Shown here: piece by piece, positions 61,101 through 64,000 of the stretch
Position numbering within the stretch: the stretch's first letter is position 1
Layout: every line of letters begins with the position of its first letter
NCBI GenBank assembly: GCA_036365145.1
Contig: JAEOAD010000015.1
Coordinates: forward strand, 496,001-560,000
From: Orientallactaga sibirica
Lineage: Eukaryota > Chordata > Mammalia > Rodentia > Dipodidae
Length of the DNA stretch: 64,000 nucleotides
Reading direction: 5' to 3'
Notes under the pieces: generated by a model
What the model was told of the DNA's origin: nothing
The model's database searches: none
What the model saw: the letters and a program-made list of their open reading frames with translations, nothing else
Made by a program: the position numbers and the translations under genes

Positions 61101-64000
61101 AACTGCATTGCACAGAGAGTTTATAAATACCTTAGGTAAAGGTAAACACCTTCCTGGCCAAGAAGGATCATCGATTTCTTAAGTAAAGGCAATACCTGCA
61201 TTTCACTCAGGGAAGATCCATTCCTTTGGTACAGGTAAAAACCTGAATTGAACAGAGGGATCTTCCATTCTTTAAGTTATAGGAAACACCTGGAATGCAC
61301 AGAGGAATCATCCATTCCTTACGCAATGGTTAATACCTGCATTCCACAGGATCACCCATTCCTTAAGTCAAGGTAGAAACCTGCGTTGAATAGAGGGATC
61401 ATCCTTCTTCAGGTAAAGGTAAATACTTGCGTTGAACAGAGGTATCACCAATTCCTTAGACAATGGTAAACACCTGCATTGAACAGAGGGGTCATCCATT
61501 CCTTAGAAATCAGTAAACACCTGCATAGAACAGAGGGCTTACCTATTCCTTAGGTCAAGATGAACACCTGCTTTTCACATAGAAATCATCCCATTCCTTA
61601 GGTAAAATTAACCCCCTGCATTACCCAAAGGTATCATCCATTCGTTAAGTAAAGATAAACACCTGCCTTACACAGAGGGACCAACCATTCCTTAGGTAAC
61701 TGTAAACACCTGCATTGAACAGAGGGATCATCCATTCCTTAGATAATGGTAAACACCTGCTTTGAACAGAGGGACCATCTATTCCCTTCCTAAAGATCAA
61801 CACCTCCATTGCACAGAGGAATCATCCATTCCTTTGGTAAAGCTAAACACCTGCATTGCACAGAGGGATCATCAATTCCTTAGGTAAGGGTAAACACCTG
61901 TATTGCAGAGAGGGATCATCCATTCCTTAGGTAACTGTAAACACCTACATTGAACAGAGGGATTATACATTCCTTAGATAACGGTAAACACCTGTATTGA
62001 ATAGAGGGATCACCTGTTCCTTAGGTAAAGGCCCACACCTGCATTGACCAGAGGGATTATCCCATTCCTTAGATAAAGACAAACACCTGCATTGAACACA
62101 GGGATCATCCATTCCTTAGGTCATGGTAAACACCTGCATTGAACAGTGGGATCATCCAATCCTTAGATAAAGGTAAACACCTGCATTGAACCGAGGGATC
62201 ATGTATTCCTTAGGTAAAGATCAACACCTGCATTTCACAGAGGGACCATCCTTTCCTTAGGTAAAGGTAAACACGAGCATTGAAAATATTCATCTTTCAT
62301 TCTTTAGGTAATAGTAAACACCTGCAATGCACAGAGGTTTCATCAACTCCGAAGGTAAATGTAAACACCTACCATGCACAGAGGGATCGTCTGTTCCTTA
62401 GGTAAGGGTATACACCTGCATTGCACCCGGGGATCATCCATTCCTTAAGTAAAGGAAGAAACGTTGTTGGAAGAGAGGGATCATCCTTCTTTAGGTAAAG
62501 GTAGACACCTGAGTTGAACACAGGGATCATCCATTCCTTATATAACGTTACTCACCTGCATTGAACAGAGGGATCATCAATTCCATAGGTAATGGTAAAT
62601 ACCTGGATTGCACAGAGGGATCATCTATTCCTTAGATAACGTTAAACACCTTCATTGAACAGAGGGATCATCCATTCTTTAGGTAATGGTGAACACCTAT
62701 ATTGCACAGACGCATCATCCATTCCTTAGGTAAAGGTCAACACATGCATTGCACATAGAGAACTTCCATTACATTTGTAAAGGTAAACATCTGCATTGAA
62801 CAGAAGGATCTTTCATTCCGTAGGTAATAGTAAACACCTGCAATGCACAGAGGGATCATCCATTCCTAAGACAAATATAAACACCTGCACTGTTCATAGG
62901 GATCTTCCTTCCTTAGGTAATAGTGAACACCTGCAATGCACTGAATGATCATCCATTCCTTAGATAAAGGTAATGACCTGCAATGCACAGAGTGGTCATC
63001 CTTTCCTTAGGTAAAGTTAGAAACCTGCATTGGACAGAGGGATCATTGTTCTTTGGCAAAGGTAAACACCTGTGTTGAACAGAGATATCATCCACTCCTT
63101 AAGTAATGGTAAACACCTGCATTGAACAGAGGTATCATCCATTCCTTAGATAACGGTAAACACCTGCATTGCACATAGGTATCATCCATTCCGTAGGTAA
63201 AGGTAAACAGTTGCAATGCACACAGTGATCATCCATTCCGTAGGTAAGGGTAAACACCTGCACTGATAAGAGAGATCATCCATTCCTTAAGTAAAGGTAG
63301 AAGCCCTGATTGAATGGAGGGAACATTCTTCTTAGATAAAGTTAAACACTTGCGTTGAACAGTATTATCATCCATTCCTTAAATAACAGTAAACACCTCC
63401 ATTGCACAGACGGATCATCCCATTCCTTAGGTAAAGGTAAACACCTGCATTGCACAGCGGGATCATCCATTCCTTAGTTAATGGTAAACACCTGCATTGA
63501 ACAGGGGAATCATCTATTTCTTAAGTAAAGCTCAACACATGAATTGCACAGAGGGATCACCCATTCCTTATGTAATTCTATACACTATCATTGTACAGAG
63601 GGATCATCCATTCCTTAGGTACAGGTAAACACCTGGATTGCACAGAGGATCATCCATTACTTAGATAGAGTTAAACACCTGAATTGAACAGAGGGATCAT
63701 CCATTACTTAGGTAATGGCCAACACCTGCATTGCACAAAACGATCATCCATTCCTTAGGTTAAGGTCAACACCTGCCTGGCCCAGAGGGATCATCCATTA
63801 CTGATGTAAAGGTGAAAACCTTTTTTAAAGGTAAACACCAGCATTGAACAGAGGGATCTTTCATTCCTTAGGTAAACACCTGCAATGCACAGAGGGATCA
63901 TCCATTCCTAAGACAAATATAAACACCTGGAATGCACAGAGGGCTCATCAATTCCTTAGGTTACTGTAAACAGCTGCATTGAAGAGAGGGATCATCCATT
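55145..64000 (+). repeat. 15-kb-offset duplicated block, copy 2 (regular form)
   Basis: Clean, variant-rich partner of 40230-49000, running off the window. Within it, block B variants appear twice ('gaaacattgttgg' at 58242 and 'gaaacgttgttgg' at 62458, 4.2 kb apart), and the landmark 'caagcatt(g/a)acc' recurs at 55412 and 60399. Confidence 0.75.

Larger units (their letters stand above)
17033..64000 (+). repeat. 47-bp satellite array, right block
   Basis: About 47 kb of the same 47-bp satellite as the left block, in the same orientation, running off the right edge. No other interspersed element, gene or RNA gene is visible in it. Sub-blocks repeat one another at long offsets. Some intervals show many small indels; both are listed separately. 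All small ORFs here come from the repeat: 47 is not a multiple of 3, so the three frames cycle every 141 bp. The - strand consensus carries two stops per cycle, and longer ORFs appear only where indels or substitutions remove them. Confidence 0.97.

Noticed and set aside
2273..64000. CRISPR-like regular repeats
   Set aside because: Repeats are contiguous with no unique spacers, the unit varies freely, and the context is a mammalian genome with SINE and ERV elements.
2273..64000. Centromeric identity through a CENP-B box, or relation to human satellite II/III because of CATTCC
   Set aside because: No NTTCG-A--CGGG-type box is seen in the monomer. The shared CATTCC is only six bases and the rest of the unit is unrelated to a 5-bp CATTC repeat.

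Overview
The window looks like mammalian heterochromatin, most likely from a jerboa-type rodent (Dipodidae, for example Jaculus). The pointers are a B1-family SINE with the jerboa-style body at 539-680, two ERVL-MaLR elements of a type I associate with jerboa sequence, and an IAP/IAPE-like class II endogenous retrovirus (ERV). I see no intact host gene, no rRNA or tRNA gene and no CRISPR array. The species call is recognition from memory, not a database match.

Layout. (1) 1-2272: the 3' part of a decayed class II ERV on the + strand. It holds a gag matrix fragment, a B1 SINE, an old MaLR fragment (internal 3' end plus partial LTR), a gag capsid C-terminal fragment, an env transmembrane-subunit tail, an RNA-transport-element-like stretch, a polypurine tract and a 300-bp 3' LTR. 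Protease and pol are missing. (2) 2273-15023: tandem satellite with a basic monomer of about 47 bp. (3) 15024-17032: a complete, young MaLR element on the - strand with 391-bp LTRs at both ends and a 5-bp target duplication (catgc), inserted into the satellite. (4) 17033-64000: the same satellite to the window end. Satellite totals about 59.7 kb, roughly 1,270 monomers by length division, all in one orientation.

The satellite is not a simple repeat. Diagnostic monomer variants recur in the same order at long offsets: about 1.5 kb and 3.09 kb (5.5-11.7 kb), 7.0 kb (26.2-28.5 against 33.2-35.5 kb), 11.15 kb (20.0-21.6 against 31.1-32.8 kb) and 14.9-15.0 kb (40.2-49.0 against 55.1-64.0 kb). One landmark also recurs about every 5 kb from 40.5 to 60.4 kb. 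This is mosaic higher-order structure built by repeated segmental duplication.

Several intervals (about 21.64-25.56, 40.37-46.12 and 47.33-55.13 kb, and mildly 8.65-10.72 kb) differ in character. Units are close to consensus but carry many short indels, above all GGG to GG in the GAGGGATC block, and broken register, with abrupt edges. Their near-identical partners elsewhere lack these changes. Poorly polished or artificially extended assembly is the leading explanation. The predicted small ORFs in the array are by-products of the 47-bp repeat and are not annotated as genes.
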